DNA of 39,824 nt from an uncultured Bacteroidales bacterium. GTDB taxonomy: Bacteria; Bacteroidota; Bacteroidia; Bacteroidales; Paludibacteraceae. Of this stretch, positions 17,865-25,803 are shown piece by piece (position 1 is the stretch's first letter; each line of letters starts with the position of its first letter). Where the stretch lies: NCBI GenBank assembly GCA_937885465.1, contig CAKZZM010000085.1, forward strand, positions 1-39,824. Reading direction: 5' to 3'. Position numbers and translations under genes: made by a program. Under the pieces are notes generated by a model. The model did no database searches. It was not told the origin of the DNA and saw only the letters and a list, made by a program, of their open reading frames with translations.

Positions 17865-18380
17865 ATGAAAATAGGAATAATAGGTCCGGAGTCAGTAGGT
17901 AAAACTCGTTTGTCACAGCAACTTGCGCAGTATTTCAACGGAATCGTTGTGCCTGAGTTTGCAAGAGAGTATGTGGAGCAACTCGGCAGGCCGTACAATT
18001 ATGAGGATGTCTGTTATATAGCTGAGCAGAATAAAAACTATTGCTTATCTCAAGATAAGACTGTATTTTTTGATACCGAATTGATTGTAACAAAGGTGTG
18101 GCTTGATGAGGTCTATCACAGAAGACCTTCATGGATAACCGACCCGATCCCCGAAGATTACCAAATGGACGTGTATCTTCTTCTGTATCCTGATATTGAA
18201 TGGGAACAAGATTCGGTTAGAGAAAACGGTGCACAAGAGAGAAGGATGGAATTATTTGAATGTTACAAAAAAGAGGTAGAAGCAACGAAGAAGCCGTTTG
18301 CAATAATATGCGGTCAAGGCGAAACGAGAATGTGGAATGCTCTGTCGGCTATACAAGAATGTGACATTTTGGCACACTGA
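17865..18380 (+). CDS. AAA-type ATP-binding protein, NadR C-terminal kinase-like
   Basis: This 171-residue protein has a Walker A at residues 7-14 (GPESVGKT), then VVPEFAREYVEQLGR and FFDTELIVTKVWLDEVY, the arrangement of the nicotinamide riboside kinase domain at the C-terminus of NadR. The adenylyltransferase domain of full NadR is absent. Stand-alone forms occur in Bacteroidota and are probably nicotinamide riboside kinases, but the substrate is inferred from family only. nudC and nadE in this window are also NAD-linked. It lies 66 bases after ribBA. The stop is followed by a short A/G-rich repeat. Confidence 0.8.
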   Translation: MKIGIIGPESVGKTRLSQQLAQYFNGIVVPEFAREYVEQLGRPYNYEDVCYIAEQNKNYCLSQDKTVFFDTELIVTKVWLDEVYHRRPSWITDPIPEDYQMDVYLLLYPDIEWEQDSVRENGAQERRMELFECYKKEVEATKKPFAIICGQGETRMWNALSAIQECDILAH

Positions 18381-18427
18381 CGGTAATTGGCAAGAAAATT
18401 GTGCGTGCTGATGTAGAAACGAGTACG

Positions 18428-18458
18428 GAAAACGGAAAGTACCGAAAACGGAAAGTAC
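18428..18458 (+). repeat. Two-copy A/G-rich direct repeat before grpE
   Basis: The 15-base sequence GAAAACGGAAAGTAC occurs at 18428-18442 and again at 18444-18458 (period 16), in the gap between the NadR-like gene and grpE. No promoter box is recognised here. Confidence 0.75.
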
Positions 18459-18483
18459 GAATTTTTTAGATAAATATAAAATT

Positions 18484-19053
18484 ATGGACGAGATAAAAAA
18501 CGAAGAGAATACCGCTATGGATGTAGAGCAGGTAGAAACTGAAAAAGTGGAAGAGACCTCAGTTGCAGCCGATGCGACAGAGGCTACAGAAGAGGAAACT
18601 CTCGAAAAGCAACTTAGTGATGCCAACGTTGAGATTGCTGATTTGAAAGACAAGAATCTCAGAATGATGGCAGAGTTTGATAATTTCCGCAGGCGAACGG
18701 CAAAAGAGAAACTTGATATTCAGAAGAATGCCGGCGAGCGTATTTTTATTGATATGCTCTCGCTTATTGACGACTTCGAGAGAGCGGAGCAAGCAATGAG
18801 AAAGACGGATGATATTGATGCCGTGAAACAAGGTGTTGAACTTATTCATAAGAAGTTTATTACCTTCCTTCAGGATAACGATGTCAAGGAGATAGCCACA
18901 GAGGGCGAGTCGTTTAATACCGACCTGCACGATGCTATCACCACACTAAGCGCAGGCGAGGAAAACAAAGGTAAGATAATCGACTGCACACAAAAAGGTT
19001 ATACTCTTGGAGATAAGGTGATACGCTTTGCCAAGGTGGTTGTGGGAGAATAG
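18484..19053 (+). CDS. grpE: GrpE nucleotide exchange factor
   Basis: This 189-residue co-chaperone releases ADP from DnaK. An acidic, disordered N-terminus (about residues 1-35) leads into a long dimeric coiled coil, with LRMMAEFDNFRRRTAKEK as the family signature. The beta-wing domain follows, with FNTDLHDAITTL and a GYTLGDKVIRFAKVVVGE ending typical of GrpE. It is immediately upstream of dnaJ (84-base gap) on the same strand, the standard pairing in Bacteroidota. No HrcA or CIRCE element was recognised in front of it. Confidence 0.96.
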   Translation: MDEIKNEENTAMDVEQVETEKVEETSVAADATEATEEETLEKQLSDANVEIADLKDKNLRMMAEFDNFRRRTAKEKLDIQKNAGERIFIDMLSLIDDFERAEQAMRKTDDIDAVKQGVELIHKKFITFLQDNDVKEIATEGESFNTDLHDAITTLSAGEENKGKIIDCTQKGYTLGDKVIRFAKVVVGE

Positions 19054-19137
19054 GTGTAAGTTATGGGTGTTCGGCTATTAAGCCGTGAATTTAATGAGTG
19101 ATTAAGTTATTAGTGATTAGTGATAAGAGATAATATT

Positions 19138-20310
19138 ATGGCTAAGAGAGATTACTATGAGGTGCTTGATGTCGCCAAAACGGCTACGGCAGAAGAGATA
19201 AAAAAAGCTTATAGGAAAAAAGCTATTCAATATCATCCTGATAAGAACCCCGGCGACAAGGATGCAGAGGAAAAGTTTAAGGAAGCCGCTGAGGCATACG
19301 AGGTGCTGAGCGACCCGCAGAAGCGTGAGCAGTACGATAGATTCGGCTTTGCCGGACTCGGCAGCGCAGGCTATGGGGGACAGCAGATGGATATGTCGGA
19401 TATCTTTGCTAAATTCGGTGATTTATTCAGCGATCTGCTGGGTGGCGGCGGAGGAGGAAATTTCCATGTCAATTTCAACGGACAAGAGTTTCAGTTTGGC
19501 GGCGGTGGCAGCAGACGGCAAAGGCGTGGTAGTGACCTGCGGATAAAGGTGAAGGTGACGCTTGAAGAAGTGGCAACCGGAGTTGATAAGAAGGTGAAGG
19601 TGAAGAAGATGGTTGCTTGCCCGCAATGCCATGGCTCAGGTAGTGCCGACGGACAGACAGAGACCTGCTCAACCTGCAAAGGCTCCGGCAGAATACAACG
19701 CACAAGGCAAGGTATTTTCGGCTTGCAAGTAGTCCAAGAGATGTGTCCTGACTGCGGTGGTGAAGGTAAAAAGATTAAGAATAAATGTCCGCGCTGCAAT
19801 GGCGAAGGCATAGTTCGCGATGAGGAGATAATAACTATCCATATTCCTGCCGGAGTAGCAGAGGGTATGCAACTTACCGTTTCAGGCAAGGGCAATGCCG
19901 CGCCGCGTGGCGGTGTCCCCGGGGACTTGCTCGTGCTGATAGAAGAAGAGGAACATAAAGAACTTATAAGAGACGAATGTAATCTTATCTATAATCTTCT
20001 CCTCTCTGTACCTACTGCCGCCTTAGGCGGACAAGTGGAGATACCATCGCTGCAAGGGCCGCTGAAGATTAATATACCGGAAGGAACGCAGCCGGGAAAG
20101 GTGTTGAGACTAAGAGGCAAAGGGCTGCCGCAGATTGACGGATACGGCAGGCAGGTAATGCAAGGTGACTTGCTCGTGAATATAGGGGTTTATATACCTG
20201 AAAAATTGTCGAAGGAGGAGAAGAAGTGGTTTGAGAAATTCTCCGATTCGCCAAATGCTGCACCCGGCTCTGCCAATAAACGCAGTTTCTTCCATAACCT
20301 CTTCGGATGA
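19138..20310 (+). CDS. dnaJ: Chaperone DnaJ (type I Hsp40)
   Basis: The protein is 390 residues from the ATG at 19138 (MAKRDYYEVLDVAK), chosen over an ATG at 19120 that adds six residues. The J domain contains HPDKNPGDKDAEEKF, with the HPD that stimulates DnaK. A Gly/Phe-rich segment follows, then four CxxCxGxG zinc motifs (CPQCHGSG, CSTCKGSG, CPDCGGEG, CPRCNGEG), two substrate-binding beta domains and the dimerisation end. It presents unfolded clients to DnaK, whose gene is not in this window. It forms a unit with grpE. A perfect hairpin at 20373-20400 lies downstream. Confidence 0.97.
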   Translation: MAKRDYYEVLDVAKTATAEEIKKAYRKKAIQYHPDKNPGDKDAEEKFKEAAEAYEVLSDPQKREQYDRFGFAGLGSAGYGGQQMDMSDIFAKFGDLFSDLLGGGGGGNFHVNFNGQEFQFGGGGSRRQRRGSDLRIKVKVTLEEVATGVDKKVKVKKMVACPQCHGSGSADGQTETCSTCKGSGRIQRTRQGIFGLQVVQEMCPDCGGEGKKIKNKCPRCNGEGIVRDEEIITIHIPAGVAEGMQLTVSGKGNAAPRGGVPGDLLVLIEEEEHKELIRDECNLIYNLLLSVPTAALGGQVEIPSLQGPLKINIPEGTQPGKVLRLRGKGLPQIDGYGRQVMQGDLLVNIGVYIPEKLSKEEKKWFEKFSDSPNAAPGSANKRSFFHNLFG

Positions 20311-20372
20311 AACTATATGTAAATATCCTGACTTCAAAAAACTTCAGCATTTTCTCGTAGTTTTAGTTATGT

Positions 20373-20400
20373 GTCTCCGAGTATGTCCATACTCGGAGAC
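20373..20400 (+). terminator. Perfect 13-base hairpin after dnaJ
   Basis: GTCTCCGAGTATG (20373-20385) and its exact complement CATACTCGGAGAC (20388-20400) are separated by TC. In practice this is a 12-pair stem with a GTCC loop, followed by TTTGCC. It lies 63 bases after the dnaJ stop and may end the grpE-dnaJ message. Its arms contain CTCCGAG/CTCGGAG, also found in other palindromes of this window (37500-37519 and the hsdS repeats). It could therefore be a dispersed palindromic repeat rather than a dedicated terminator. The rest of the 267-base gap holds no gene I can support. Confidence 0.55.
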
Positions 20401-20540
20401 TTTGCCTATCTATGGGGAGGATACTCTGACCGAGTTTACCTTCGAGGAGAACAGAGAAGAGTTCTGCAATGACGCTCTGTATCCGGAGAGGATGATGGGT
20501 GAACCTCAAATGTGAATTTTAATAAGTTTTTGAAAAAAAA

Positions 20541-20572
20541 CTTGTGTAATCAAGAAAATAAAATTATCTTTG
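20541..20572 (+). promoter_or_regulatory. Candidate promoter for the DUF4199 gene
   Basis: A TATCTTTG -7 element (20565-20572) lies 5 bases before the ATG at 20578. A weak -33-like CTTG (20541-20544) sits 20 bases upstream. Use of this site would give a nearly leaderless message. Confidence 0.45.
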
Positions 20573-20577
20573 CAAAT

Positions 20578-21126
20578 ATGTCATATACAGCAAAAAATAA
20601 GGCAGATAACCCTATGCTGAGGATGACGATGTCGTTCGGGGTATCAACGGGACTATGGATAGGTGCTAAATTTATACTCAATGCGCTGAGCATAAATCAC
20701 GCTTGGGTGGGAATTGTAGTGTGGCTTGTGGATCTGTACATCCTGTTTTTGTTCTACTCTTCTACTTTGATATATCGCTTTAGAGAAAAGGGCGGAAATA
20801 TATCGTTTTCAGAGGCGTATTCTTTCATCTTATTGTTAATGTTTTTCAGTGCGATTATCGCTGCTGCGGTAAGGTGGATATATCTCTCGTTCTTTGATTC
20901 TTCGTATCTGAGTCTGATGTACGAGCAAACAATGCCGGTGCTCGAAAAGATGATGCCCGCGGAAATAGATGAGGTTGAGATGCGTCTGAGAGAATTTCTT
21001 GTGCCTATTAGGTTCTCTCTGTTCTACATATTCTACGACCTTATTGTCGCTTCCGTTTTAGGACTTATTCTTGCGCCTATCGTAAGAAGGAGCAAGAATA
21101 TCTTGCCCGACGATTTCGAAGATTAA
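20578..21126 (+). CDS. DUF4199 domain membrane protein
   Basis: This 182-residue integral membrane protein has four predicted helices (MSFGVSTGLWIGAKFILNAL; VGIVVWLVDLYILFLFYSSTL; AYSFILLLMFFSAIIAAAVRWIYL; SLFYIFYDLIVASVLGLILAPIV) and a short charged loop after the third. The pattern and length fit DUF4199, a Bacteroidota family of unknown function often found next to a DPM1-like glycosyltransferase, as here. ATG 20578 is chosen because an upstream in-frame ATG (20512) would place the promoter-like box inside the gene and add a charged tail. An 11-base tandem repeat begins at its stop codon. Confidence 0.85.
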   Translation: MSYTAKNKADNPMLRMTMSFGVSTGLWIGAKFILNALSINHAWVGIVVWLVDLYILFLFYSSTLIYRFREKGGNISFSEAYSFILLLMFFSAIIAAAVRWIYLSFFDSSYLSLMYEQTMPVLEKMMPAEIDEVEMRLREFLVPIRFSLFYIFYDLIVASVLGLILAPIVRRSKNILPDDFED

Positions 21127-21212
21127 ATGGTCTTTAAATGGTCTTTAAATGGTCTTTAAATAGTCTTTAAATAGTCTTTAAATGGTCTTTAAATAGTCTT
21201 TAAATTATCTTA
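21125..21212 (+). repeat. 11-base tandem repeat before the glycosyltransferase
   Basis: Seven copies of AAATRGTCTTT (R = G or A) run from 21125 to 21201 at a strict 11-base period, with a degenerate eighth copy to 21212. The array starts within the DUF4199 stop codon and fills most of the gap before the glycosyltransferase ATG (21226). The period is close to one DNA helical turn with phased A/T runs. Confidence 0.95.
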
Positions 21213-21225
21213 AAATCCCATATTA

Positions 21226-22182
21226 ATGTTGGATATTTCAATAGTAATACCGCTATATAACGAGGCAGAGTCGCTGCCTCACTTGTTCGAGTGGATAGAG
21301 CGCGTTATGGCTGAGAATAGATTTCAGTATGAAGTCATTTTTGTCAATGATGGTTCAACAGATAACTCTTGGTTGGTAATAGAAACCCTGAAGAAGCAGC
21401 ACAGTGAGGTGGTGAGAGCCATTTCGTTCCGTCACAACTACGGCAAGAGTGCTGCCCTGTATTGCGGTTTTAAGGCAGCGCAAGGAGAAGTGGTTATCAC
21501 TATGGATGCCGATATGCAGGACTCCCCTGACGAGATACCGGAACTCTATCGTATGATTAAGGAGGACGGTTACGACCTTGTCAGCGGCTGGAAACAAAAG
21601 CGATATGATAATGCTCTGACAAAGAATCTTCCGTCAAAACTATTCAATGCAACAGCACGATTTGTAACCGGCATTCACCTCCACGATATGAACTGCGGGC
21701 TGAAAGCGTACAGAAACGAGGTGGTGAAGAATATTGAGGTGTTTGGCGAAATGCACAGATATATACCGTATCTTGCTAAGAATGCGGGCTTTACCAATAT
21801 AGGCGAGAAAGTGGTGCAGCATAGAAAGAGAGAATACGGAGTGTCGAAATTCGGAATAAACAGATTCGTAAACGGATATCTTGACTTGATGACACTGTGG
21901 TTCTTGTCAAAATTCGGCAAGCAGCCCATGCACTTCTTCGGATTAGTAGGTTCGTTGGTTTTTCTACTTGGTTTTATTGCCATTATTGTAGTTATCTGCA
22001 TGAAGATCCATGCGTTGATGACAGTCGGCACCTCAATGTTACTCGGCGTAAATCCGTATTTCCACCTCGCCATTCTTGCAATGATTATCGGTACGATGCT
22101 TTTCCTCGCCGGGTTTATAGGAGAACTCGTAATACGTAATTCGCAAGAGAGAAACAGATATCTTATTGATAAAGAGTTATGA
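21226..22182 (+). CDS. Family 2 glycosyltransferase, polyprenyl-phosphate type
   Basis: This 318-residue enzyme has a GT-A catalytic domain and two C-terminal membrane helices (HFFGLVGSLVFLLGFIAIIVVI and LAILAMIIGTMLFLAGFIGEL). VIPLYNEAESL and VNDGSTDNSW are the GT2 nucleotide-binding signatures. MDADMQDSPDEIPEL carries the DxD-type and following acidic residues of DPM1/GtrB-like enzymes. LHDMNCGLKAYRNEVV matches the acceptor region. It probably transfers a sugar from a nucleotide donor to undecaprenyl phosphate on the cytoplasmic face. It overlaps the TPR gene by ATGA and follows DUF4199. Confidence 0.92.
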   Translation: MLDISIVIPLYNEAESLPHLFEWIERVMAENRFQYEVIFVNDGSTDNSWLVIETLKKQHSEVVRAISFRHNYGKSAALYCGFKAAQGEVVITMDADMQDSPDEIPELYRMIKEDGYDLVSGWKQKRYDNALTKNLPSKLFNATARFVTGIHLHDMNCGLKAYRNEVVKNIEVFGEMHRYIPYLAKNAGFTNIGEKVVQHRKREYGVSKFGINRFVNGYLDLMTLWFLSKFGKQPMHFFGLVGSLVFLLGFIAIIVVICMKIHALMTVGTSMLLGVNPYFHLAILAMIIGTMLFLAGFIGELVIRNSQERNRYLIDKEL

Positions 22183-24221
22183 GAATTGAGCAGAATATAG
22201 AAAATTCGTTGTCCGGACGCATGTTAGGGCATGCCTTTGCTTTGCTCAAACCTATTGTGGCAGAGTCGAAAGACGATGATTTGAAGGGGCAATTAAAGCA
22301 ACTGACGGCAGAATATCAGTCTGTTTGCGATAATTTTTTGTCAGGAGGCGATAACGAGGCGAGCGGGACACTTGACGATTTAGTAAGACTTTCTTTTCTT
22401 TTTGCAGATGAAGTTTTGCTCAATAAGAGAATGAGAGAATCAACATCGTATGAGGTCAGAGAACTGCTAAAACCACTGCCATTAGAACATAGCGGATTAA
22501 GCGATTTGTTCAGATATTTTTATCTCGCAAAATTGAAGGAGATTGACATTGAAGAGGTGCAACTTTTTATTCAAGAGAAAGCAACGGTAAAGGCTCTCCT
22601 TGCAATAAGCGCAATAACACTCAATGTGTTAAGGCAATTCTCCGTACAGAATATTATCTTTCTTCTTCGGTTATGTACGGACGATAAACCGCAGGAGGTA
22701 AGAGAAAGAGCGTGGGTAGGACTGATACTCCTTCTTATCAAATATGACACAAGACTTCCTTTTTTCACCGAGATACAAGAGGAGTTGCAAGATTTGTTGC
22801 TTGATGAAGACGGGCAGGTGTTCGCCGCTACTGCTTTCACCTGTATAGTAAGGACTCTTGGCGTGGATTGGGCGAATAACTCGTACGACTCTATTCAAAA
22901 GCAGATTGCGCCGTGGGTGGCGAAGATGATGCCTAAAGGCAAGAATGGCAGCAGCGGCTCCGACGATGAGAAGAAGACACTGATAACTGCTGATCTTGAC
23001 GATTTTGCCGCTCAGTTTGGGGATGAGTTCAAAGATATGCTCGAAGAGAGGCGCCAAGAAATGATAAAAATGCAGGAGCAGCATCTCGATACTCATTTTG
23101 CCATGACGAGGAGTATGTATAGTACTTCTTTCTTTTCCGAGCCTTACAAATGGTGGCTGCCCTTCGATGAAGATTTGCTCAATGAAGACGAACAGAAAGC
23201 CTACGAACTGACTAAAAAGATACCGATAAAAGACCTGTGTGATTCTGACCGCTATGCTTTCATTTCCGCTGTATCTCATGTCGGAATAGTAAATAAGGAT
23301 AATGAGGTGATGAGGTTGGAAGATATGCCTGATAGCGATGAGGAGACAACTGATATGTCGGATAATCTGCTTTGCAACGGCTATGTGAAGCAGGCATATC
23401 GCTTCTTTAGGCTTAACCCGTGGCAGTTCCAAAATATCTTCGATTTGGTTAATAATATACCCTCTACTCTTGTGTTCAGGCTGATAAATCCGACTGCGCA
23501 AAGTAAGTATATTATAGCCAACCAGTGTCTGCGTTGCCACGCTTTTAGTGCTGCGGCCGAAATCTATCAAATGGTGGTGGGCACTATTGCTACTGCAGAG
23601 GCATATCGCAATTATGCGCTGTCGCTTCAAAAAACAGAGCAGTACGAGCAGGCAATAGCGAATTATAAGGTGGCGGTAGAAAAAGAGCAACATCCTTGGG
23701 CACTGAGGCAGATGGTGTTCTGTTATAATAAATTAGAGAATTATGCCGGTGCATTGGAAGTGATGCAGACCCTGCTTAGCATAAGGCAGGACGATATGCT
23801 TTACCATTATCAATATGCAAAATGTCTTGAAAGGGTTGAGTTATATGCGGAGGCTCTGAAGGAATATTTCTTAATAGACTTAAAGCATGAGGGCAACCCG
23901 AAAGTGGAGAGGTCATTAGCATGGTGCGCTTTCCTGTGTGACGATTTTGATAATGCTACTCTCTATTACGATAAGTTGCAAGCACAAGACAAGATGAAAG
24001 ATATCGACTATCTCAATAGAGGGCATCTTTGTTTTGTTACGGGGAAGAGATATGAAGCGCTTGTCGCATACCAAAGAGCGATGCAGATGCACGATAATCT
24101 TAAATCTTTCTTGCAAGATTTTCGTCCTGACCGACATTTCCTTTTAGAGAAAGGTATTTCGAAAAGCGATATCTATATGATGGAAGATCAGCTGATTTTC
24201 ATTTATTCACAATCAAAATAA
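22179..24221 (+). CDS. TPR-repeat protein of unknown function
   Basis: This 680-residue, soluble, largely helical protein has no signal peptide. The first 350 residues are helical without a motif I recognise. They include ADEVLLNKRMRESTSYEVREL and an acidic segment with KKTLITADLDDFAAQFGDEF. From about residue 430 onward there are tetratricopeptide-like repeats, such as AAEIYQMVVGTIATAEAYRN then YALSLQKTEQYEQAIANYKV, and later YAKCLERVELYAEALKEYF. Such repeats bind protein partners. Its ATG overlaps the glycosyltransferase stop, so the two are probably coupled and may act in the same envelope-related process. That is context, not evidence of function. Confidence 0.82.
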   Translation: MRIEQNIENSLSGRMLGHAFALLKPIVAESKDDDLKGQLKQLTAEYQSVCDNFLSGGDNEASGTLDDLVRLSFLFADEVLLNKRMRESTSYEVRELLKPLPLEHSGLSDLFRYFYLAKLKEIDIEEVQLFIQEKATVKALLAISAITLNVLRQFSVQNIIFLLRLCTDDKPQEVRERAWVGLILLLIKYDTRLPFFTEIQEELQDLLLDEDGQVFAATAFTCIVRTLGVDWANNSYDSIQKQIAPWVAKMMPKGKNGSSGSDDEKKTLITADLDDFAAQFGDEFKDMLEERRQEMIKMQEQHLDTHFAMTRSMYSTSFFSEPYKWWLPFDEDLLNEDEQKAYELTKKIPIKDLCDSDRYAFISAVSHVGIVNKDNEVMRLEDMPDSDEETTDMSDNLLCNGYVKQAYRFFRLNPWQFQNIFDLVNNIPSTLVFRLINPTAQSKYIIANQCLRCHAFSAAAEIYQMVVGTIATAEAYRNYALSLQKTEQYEQAIANYKVAVEKEQHPWALRQMVFCYNKLENYAGALEVMQTLLSIRQDDMLYHYQYAKCLERVELYAEALKEYFLIDLKHEGNPKVERSLAWCAFLCDDFDNATLYYDKLQAQDKMKDIDYLNRGHLCFVTGKRYEALVAYQRAMQMHDNLKSFLQDFRPDRHFLLEKGISKSDIYMMEDQLIFIYSQSK

Positions 24222-24230
24222 CAAACAATT

Positions 24231-24779
24231 ATGGCAAAGAAATTTATCTGCCCCATCTGTGGCTATGTTCACGAGGGGGATGAGGCACCGGAGCGTTGCC
24301 CTCAATGTAAACAAATCGTTGAATGGAAAGTTGTTGATGAGAGTAAAGGAATTGCTTTCGCTTGCGAGCATGTGTTAGGTGTTGCAAAAAACACTGATGA
24401 AGAGATGCGTAAAGATTTGAATGCTCAGTTTATGGGCGAGGCAACTGAAGTAGGTATGTATTTAGCAATGTCGCGTCAGGCTGACAGAGAGGGTTATCCT
24501 GAGATTGCAGCCGCATTCCGGCAGTATGCCTTCGAAGAGGCAGAGCACTGCGCAAAATTCGCAGAGTTGCTTGGTGAGATAGTATGGGATACCAAAGTAA
24601 ACCTCGAAAAGCGAATGATGGCAGAAGCAGGTGCTTGCGAGGAGAAACTGCGAATTGCAAAGCGTGCTAAGGCACTCGATCTTGACGCTATTCATGACAC
24701 TGTTCACGAGATGGCTAAGGACGAGGCAAGGCATGGCGCAGGCTTCCAAGGTCTATTTAACAGATACTTCAAAAAGTAA
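24231..24779 (+). CDS. Rubrerythrin with N-terminal rubredoxin domain (reverse rubrerythrin)
   Basis: This 182-residue non-haem iron protein reduces hydrogen peroxide in anaerobes. A rubredoxin-type Fe(Cys)4 domain comes first (C7, C10, C23, C26 in CPICGY and CPQC). The ferritin-like diiron domain follows, with GEATEVGMY, FEEAEHCAKF and AKDEARHGAGF supplying Glu/His ligands. The order rubredoxin-then-diiron defines reverse rubrerythrins, the opposite of classical ones. It points to an anaerobic or microaerophilic host that meets oxidative stress. It starts 9 bases after the TPR gene, and a MITE-like element begins directly after its stop. Confidence 0.93.
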   Translation: MAKKFICPICGYVHEGDEAPERCPQCKQIVEWKVVDESKGIAFACEHVLGVAKNTDEEMRKDLNAQFMGEATEVGMYLAMSRQADREGYPEIAAAFRQYAFEEAEHCAKFAELLGEIVWDTKVNLEKRMMAEAGACEEKLRIAKRAKALDLDAIHDTVHEMAKDEARHGAGFQGLFNRYFKK

Positions 24780-24980
24780 AGGGTACTTCTAAAAATTCCA
24801 CGTTTTAGATTATCCCCTATTAATAAACATAATTTAAACTTTTATTAGTCTTTCGGCTTTTTCTTGGTATCTTTTTGACTTTCACTCGGTCACAATGCCC
24901 GCATTGCTCCCTCATTCAAGCCAAAAATCTACTCAAGAAAAATTCCGAAATCCCAATAAAGTAATTTTTAGAAGTACCCT
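24780..24980. mobile_element. MITE-like element with 18-base terminal inverted repeats
   Basis: AGGGTACTTCTAAAAATT (24780-24797) and its exact reverse complement (24963-24980) bound a 201-base AT-rich stretch with no plausible gene. Short size, perfect terminal inverted repeats and no transposase are the marks of a miniature inverted-repeat element moved by a transposase in trans. No convincing target duplication is seen beyond A/T bases at the flanks. It fills the whole gap between the rubrerythrin stop and 8 bases before the WYL gene ATG. A long terminator-like stem is the alternative reading, though a 165-base loop makes that unlikely. Confidence 0.7.
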
Positions 24981-24988
24981 AAACAATT

Positions 24989-25765
24989 ATGGCTGCAAAC
25001 CTATATAATCAATATGCGTGGCTTGTTGATACTATCCGCACGGCGGGACGTATCACTAAGCGAGAGATAGATGAGCGGTGGGCAAGGTCGCCTCTTAACG
25101 AGAAAGGCGACAAGGTGTATCCGCTTAGGTCTTTTCATCGGCACAAAGATGCTATCGCCGATTTGCTCGGAATTTATATAGGTTGCGACAAGTTTGACGG
25201 AAATCGCTACTATATTTCCGACAGAGCGGGAAATATGGGTAGCGATTTCCGAACAAAACTTTGTAATGTTCTCACTTTTGCCAATCTCTTGTTGGACTCA
25301 CCCGATATGCAAAAAAAGGTGGTATGGAGCCGGACCAACGATGGCAGCGAGCATCTTGCCACGCTGCTTGATGCGATGCGCAACAAGAGACTGGTCATGC
25401 TGAAACTAACGCAGGAAAAGGGCGCGAGCGAAAGAATAGTATTGCCATATTGTATCGCCCAAAACGATATGCAATGGTATCTCGCCGCCAAAGATGATAA
25501 GTCAGGCGGTGAGATTGAGGTTATTTCACTTGTTGATGTCCGAACCGTCAATGTACTCAAAACCAAAGGCGTTGTGCCAAAATGGTTTAAGGGTGACATG
25601 TTCTTCGCCTCATATTTCGGCAAGGTTGAGCCGATTGCGGATAAAAAAAGAACCAAATCAGACAGTAAGAAACAGAAGGCAAATGCAGCATCGGCAGAAA
25701 CAAAAAACAGCAAAGCTGAATCAGAAACAGGTGCCTCTGCTAATGCTCAGTTATCTCTATTTTAG
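24989..25765 (+). CDS. WYL-domain transcriptional regulator
   Basis: This 258-residue protein has an N-terminal winged-helix-like region (YAWLVDTIRTAGRITKREIDERWARS), a linker, then a WYL domain whose namesake residues are in MQWYLAAKD after RIVLPYCIAQ. It ends in VVPKWFKGDMFFASYFGKVEP and a Lys/Ser/Ala-rich tail. WYL proteins bind nucleic acid or nucleotide ligands and often act as repressors in stress and defence loci. Here it stands alone, 8 bases behind the MITE-like element, so its natural promoter may have been displaced. No defence gene adjoins it, and its targets are unknown. Confidence 0.85.
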   Translation: MAANLYNQYAWLVDTIRTAGRITKREIDERWARSPLNEKGDKVYPLRSFHRHKDAIADLLGIYIGCDKFDGNRYYISDRAGNMGSDFRTKLCNVLTFANLLLDSPDMQKKVVWSRTNDGSEHLATLLDAMRNKRLVMLKLTQEKGASERIVLPYCIAQNDMQWYLAAKDDKSGGEIEVISLVDVRTVNVLKTKGVVPKWFKGDMFFASYFGKVEPIADKKRTKSDSKKQKANAASAETKNSKAESETGASANAQLSLF

Positions 25766-25803
25766 ATAGCAATACTTCACTCTTTCGCCGTATTTATATC
25801 TTT

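Noticed and set aside
20231..20515. Small gene of 94 codons overlapping the dnaJ end
   Set aside because: Most of it is an out-of-frame reading of dnaJ and of the hairpin at 20373-20400. The tail has no recognised similarity and no promoter.
22671..23693. Minus-strand open frame (340 codons) opposite the TPR gene
   Set aside because: It is antisense to a longer frame joined by ATGA to the glycosyltransferase. The predicted protein is rich in His/Ile/Leu without domain signs.
24780..24980. tRNA, small RNA or simple terminator in the gap after rubrerythrin
   Set aside because: No cloverleaf or compact hairpin is seen. The only strong structure is the pair of 18-base ends separated by 165 bases, which fits a MITE-like element better.
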